Source of the DNA: Candidatus Latescibacterota bacterium
GTDB lineage: Bacteria; Latescibacterota; UBA2968; GCA-2709665
Assembly (NCBI GenBank): GCA_021295655.1
Contig: JAGWBX010000022.1
Location: 1 to 34,707 of the forward strand
Length of the DNA stretch: 34,707 nt
Direction: 5' to 3'
The translations under genes were made by a program, and so were the position numbers. Positions within the stretch are counted from its first letter, which is position 1. Each line of letters opens with the position of its first letter. Below the pieces are notes generated by a model that saw nothing but the letters and a program-made list of their open reading frames with translations, was not told where the DNA came from and did no database searches. This document shows positions 32,347 to 34,707 of this stretch, piece by piece.

Positions 32347-33713
32347 ACGTCGTCTTCATTGTACTCGACAGCTTCAGACAGGATCACGTGAGCCTGTACA
32401 ACCGCGGCGTCGCGCCCTTTCCCGGTATCGACCCGTGCAGGACGCCCAATATCGACGCATTTGCCGACGAGGCAGTGGTCTTCGACAACGCCTATCCGGA
32501 AGCCCTGCCCACCATTCCAATCCGCTGCCAGCTGATGACCGGGCAGCGCACGCTGCACAGCCGCGGGTGGCAACCCCTCACCGCGGAAGACGTACACGTC
32601 GCCCGGATTCTCTCGGAGGAGGGATACGTCTGCGGGCTCGTCACGGATACCTACCATTATCGCGCGCCCGGGATGAACTATCACCGGAACTTCGCCTCGT
32701 ACGACTGGGTCCGCGGCCAGGAATACGATCCCTGGGTCAGCGCGCCAACCCGGCGCAATATAGAGGACTACGTCAACGCGAGTTTTCCCGAGACCTGGCG
32801 CCGGCGCATTTCGCAATTCCTGGCCAACACCGACGATTTCCATTCCAAGGAAGACGAATTTGCGTGGAAGGTGGTCGACGGCGCCATAGAATGGCTGGAA
32901 TCGAACCGGGCGCACGAGAACGTGATGCTCTGGGTGGATTCGTTCGACCCTCACGAACCGTGGAATCCCGTACCGGAATTCGACAGCTATACCGATCCCG
33001 CGTACCGGGGGCCACGCCTCATCATGCCGATGGGCGGACCATCGGAAGACTGGGCCTCATTGGACGAGGTCTCCCATATCCAGGGTCTCTACGCGGGGGA
33101 ATGCGCGTTTGTGGACCACTGCCTCGGCCGGCTGTTCGACGCCCTCGGAAAACTGGGCTATTACGACGACAGCGTGATTTTTCTGCTGGCCGACCACGGA
33201 CATCCCCTGAATGACCACGGGAAATTTCTGAAGGGCGCGGACCGGATGTACAACGAACTGCTCAAGGTACCCTTCATGGTCAGACTGCCGGGAGGTAAGC
33301 ACGGGGGTCGTCGGACGTCAGCGATCGTTCAGTACCAGGACGTGCTGCCCACCCTCCTCGACGCACTCGGTCTGGACGGCAACGCCGACGCCATGGCGGG
33401 TCGGAGCTTCATGTCCGTGCTCACCGGCGATGCGGATAAACACCGGCGGACCATGATCACCGGCTACCACGGCGGAATCGACCGCTGCACCCGTGACAAC
33501 ACCTGGAGCTATATCCAGCGCCCGGCGGGCGAGCCCGACGAATTGTACCATCTTCCGGACGACCCGAAGGAAGGTAACAACCTCATCGACGATCACCCCG
33601 ACGAGGCCCTGCGCCTGGCAGGCGCATTCGGCAGGATGTACAAGCGGCGGTCTTCAAATACGGTCAAAGGCGTCCAGGGAGAATACGAAATGGCCTCGTC
33701 AAGCATCGAATGA
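32343..33713 (+). CDS. Sulfatase-like hydrolase with threonine at the nucleophile position
   Basis: 456 residues, alkaline phosphatase/sulfatase superfamily. Metal motifs are VLDSFRQD (N-terminal) and LLADHGHPLNDHGK; the C-terminal end has the usual ELYHLPDDPKEGNNL. Counting back from the conserved TG, the C/S-x-P-x-R motif is T57-I-P-I-R: the Arg is kept but the Cys/Ser that becomes formylglycine is Thr. It should therefore not need a formylglycine-generating enzyme, and its chemistry may be phosphate or phosphonate ester cleavage rather than sulfate. No export signal. Its start overlaps the dehydratase stop by ATGA, and its stop overlaps an ATG in the aldolase frame, so it belongs to the same sugar-acid pathway, perhaps removing a charged substituent. 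Confidence 0.9.
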   Translation: MNVVFIVLDSFRQDHVSLYNRGVAPFPGIDPCRTPNIDAFADEAVVFDNAYPEALPTIPIRCQLMTGQRTLHSRGWQPLTAEDVHVARILSEEGYVCGLVTDTYHYRAPGMNYHRNFASYDWVRGQEYDPWVSAPTRRNIEDYVNASFPETWRRRISQFLANTDDFHSKEDEFAWKVVDGAIEWLESNRAHENVMLWVDSFDPHEPWNPVPEFDSYTDPAYRGPRLIMPMGGPSEDWASLDEVSHIQGLYAGECAFVDHCLGRLFDALGKLGYYDDSVIFLLADHGHPLNDHGKFLKGADRMYNELLKVPFMVRLPGGKHGGRRTSAIVQYQDVLPTLLDALGLDGNADAMAGRSFMSVLTGDADKHRRTMITGYHGGIDRCTRDNTWSYIQRPAGEPDELYHLPDDPKEGNNLIDDHPDEALRLAGAFGRMYKRRSSNTVKGVQGEYEMASSSIE

Positions 33714-33754
33714 ACCGGCATCATCTGAGTACCCCACTCAAAAAAGGAGACGTC

Positions 33755-34495
33755 GTGGAAAATCCCGTCAAAGCGAAACTTCTCAGGGGCGAACTGTCTC
33801 TGGGCGGCTGGCTGAACCTGGGTTCACCGCTCGCCGCGGAAGTCATGGCAGCCGCCGGATACGAGTGGCTGGCCATAGACGCCGAGCACTCGCCATTCGA
33901 CATCCCCCTGATCGCGGACACGTTTCGCGCTATCGAGGCCCGCGGCGCCGTTCCCCTGGTCCGCACGTGGGATCACGATCCCGTTTCGCTTGCGCGCATC
34001 CTGGACGCCGGCGCCTACGGCATCATTGTGCCGCACGTGAGTACGGCCCGCCAGGCCGAAGCCCTGGTGCAGGCCATGCGCTATCCCCCCGTCGGGGCCC
34101 GCTCCGCCGGTACGGGTCGGGTCGCCGTGTACGGCGACGATTATCGCCGGAACGCCAACGACGCGGTGATGATCGTACCCCAGGTTGAAGACATGGAGGG
34201 AATCAACAACACCGAAGCCATCATGTCCGTGGAGGGAATCGACGTGGGTTTCCTGGGTCCCGGCGATCTGGCCCTTTCAATGGGCGTAGACCGGGGCCAT
34301 CCGGACCACGAGAAGGCCATACAGACGTTCGTATCCGGATGCAGAAAAGCCGGCAAGCCCTACGGGATACCGGAACGCGACCTGGAGATCGTCCGGAAAC
34401 GCATACGGGAGGGATTCACGTTCCTGGACATCGCCAGCGATCTGCGCACCCTCGAAGCAGCCGTACAGGATGTCCTGGACCAGGCCAGAACCTGA
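33755..34495 (+). CDS. HpcH/HpaI family aldolase
   Basis: 246 residues. Class II pyruvate aldolases of this family split 2-keto-3-deoxy acids into pyruvate and an aldehyde. Motifs: LGGWLNLGSP, AAGYEWLAIDAEHSPFD (catalytic-site His in EHSP), PLVRTWDHDP, ARSAGTGR, the metal-binding PQVEDMEGINN and GFLGPGDLALSMG. I choose GTG 33755 (MENPVKAKLLRGE) because GGAG lies 5 bases upstream and the length is then usual; an ATG at 33710 overlaps the preceding stop and adds 15 unlike residues. Together with the dehydratase it would make a two-step sugar-acid route to pyruvate. No kinase, transporter or regulator is seen before the window ends. Confidence 0.93.
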   Translation: MENPVKAKLLRGELSLGGWLNLGSPLAAEVMAAAGYEWLAIDAEHSPFDIPLIADTFRAIEARGAVPLVRTWDHDPVSLARILDAGAYGIIVPHVSTARQAEALVQAMRYPPVGARSAGTGRVAVYGDDYRRNANDAVMIVPQVEDMEGINNTEAIMSVEGIDVGFLGPGDLALSMGVDRGHPDHEKAIQTFVSGCRKAGKPYGIPERDLEIVRKRIREGFTFLDIASDLRTLEAAVQDVLDQART

Positions 34496-34513
34496 AAGAC
34501 CAGGCAGTTAGAA

Positions 34514-34534
34514 GGGAGACGGGAGACGGGAGAC
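34514..34534 (+). repeat. Short tandem repeat, three copies of GGGAGAC
   Basis: Three perfect 7-base units, followed by a partial GGAAGAG. It lies 18 bases after the aldolase stop. The remaining ~170 bases to the window end hold no gene I can support; they include purine-rich and C-rich runs. Confidence 0.85.
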
Positions 34535-34707
34535 GGAAGAGGGCCGCCCCGCATCACCCCAGATCACGTGCCCCTCGCCCATTTCTCACACAAAGACACC
34601 AAGACACAACGGCACCCGCGGACCCTCTCCCCCCGGCCCCGTCTCCTAAAGGAAGGGGGAGCAGAACAAGGCTTCGCGCAGTGACAATATTTCGAGCGGT
34701 ATTCCGA

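Noticed and set aside
34514..34534. CRISPR array
   Set aside because: Only three contiguous 7-base units with no spacers; no cas genes anywhere in the window.

Overview
The window is about 34.7 kb of bacterial chromosome, mostly GC-rich, with genes packed on both strands and no phage or plasmid genes. The gene set suggests a member of the FCB superphylum or a neighbour such as Candidatus Latescibacterota: a TPR/GWxTD protein, dockerin-like 'DxDxDGTVGFSDF' repeats, an NADase-type glycan-binding domain, and many small catabolic operons (sulfatase-like, M81, creatininase, mandelate racemase, HpcH/HpaI families). The placement is inference; no ribosomal RNA or marker gene is present to settle it.

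Layout. 1-2.6 kb is a worn region: a dispersed repeat, a truncated surface-type gene, a 40-codon gene fragment, a Gfo/Idh/MocA oxidoreductase and a WD40/dockerin pseudogene. 2.6-5.2 kb (minus) holds an M81 peptidase and a creatininase-family amidohydrolase behind a good promoter. 5.4-9.5 kb (plus) is an operon of a stand-alone CBS-pair protein, the alpha/gamma-fused subunit of a 2-oxoacid:ferredoxin oxidoreductase, and a beta subunit with its own C-terminal CBS pair. 9.5-12.1 kb (minus) is sulfatase-like / M14 peptidase / DUF309. A second copy of the dispersed repeat follows at 12.24 kb, then a secreted P1-nuclease/phospholipase C-like protein.

The centre of the window, 13.5-24.7 kb (minus), is a selenocysteine locus: selA and selB overlap at 21.3-24.6 kb, and the selenocysteine tRNA gene (anticodon UCA, long variable arm, own terminator) lies at 13.5 kb. 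Between selB and the tRNA sits a 7.4-kb, visibly more AT-rich efflux operon: three different HlyD/MacA-type lipoprotein adaptors, one MacB-type permease with a partly duplicated N-terminus, a TolC-type outer membrane protein and a MacB-type ATPase. A GWxTD lipoprotein-like gene precedes selA.

27-30.9 kb carries galU, a charged protein of unknown function, mazG and an ornithine cyclodeaminase/mu-crystallin family gene. 31.1-34.5 kb (plus) is a coupled operon of enolase-superfamily dehydratase, sulfatase-like hydrolase and HpcH/HpaI aldolase, which reads as a sugar-acid degradation pathway.

The points most worth following are the efflux cassette with three adaptors splitting the sel genes, the CBS-regulated oxidoreductase, and the two sulfatase-like enzymes with threonine at the formylglycine position. 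All calls come from reading the sequence; no database search was possible.
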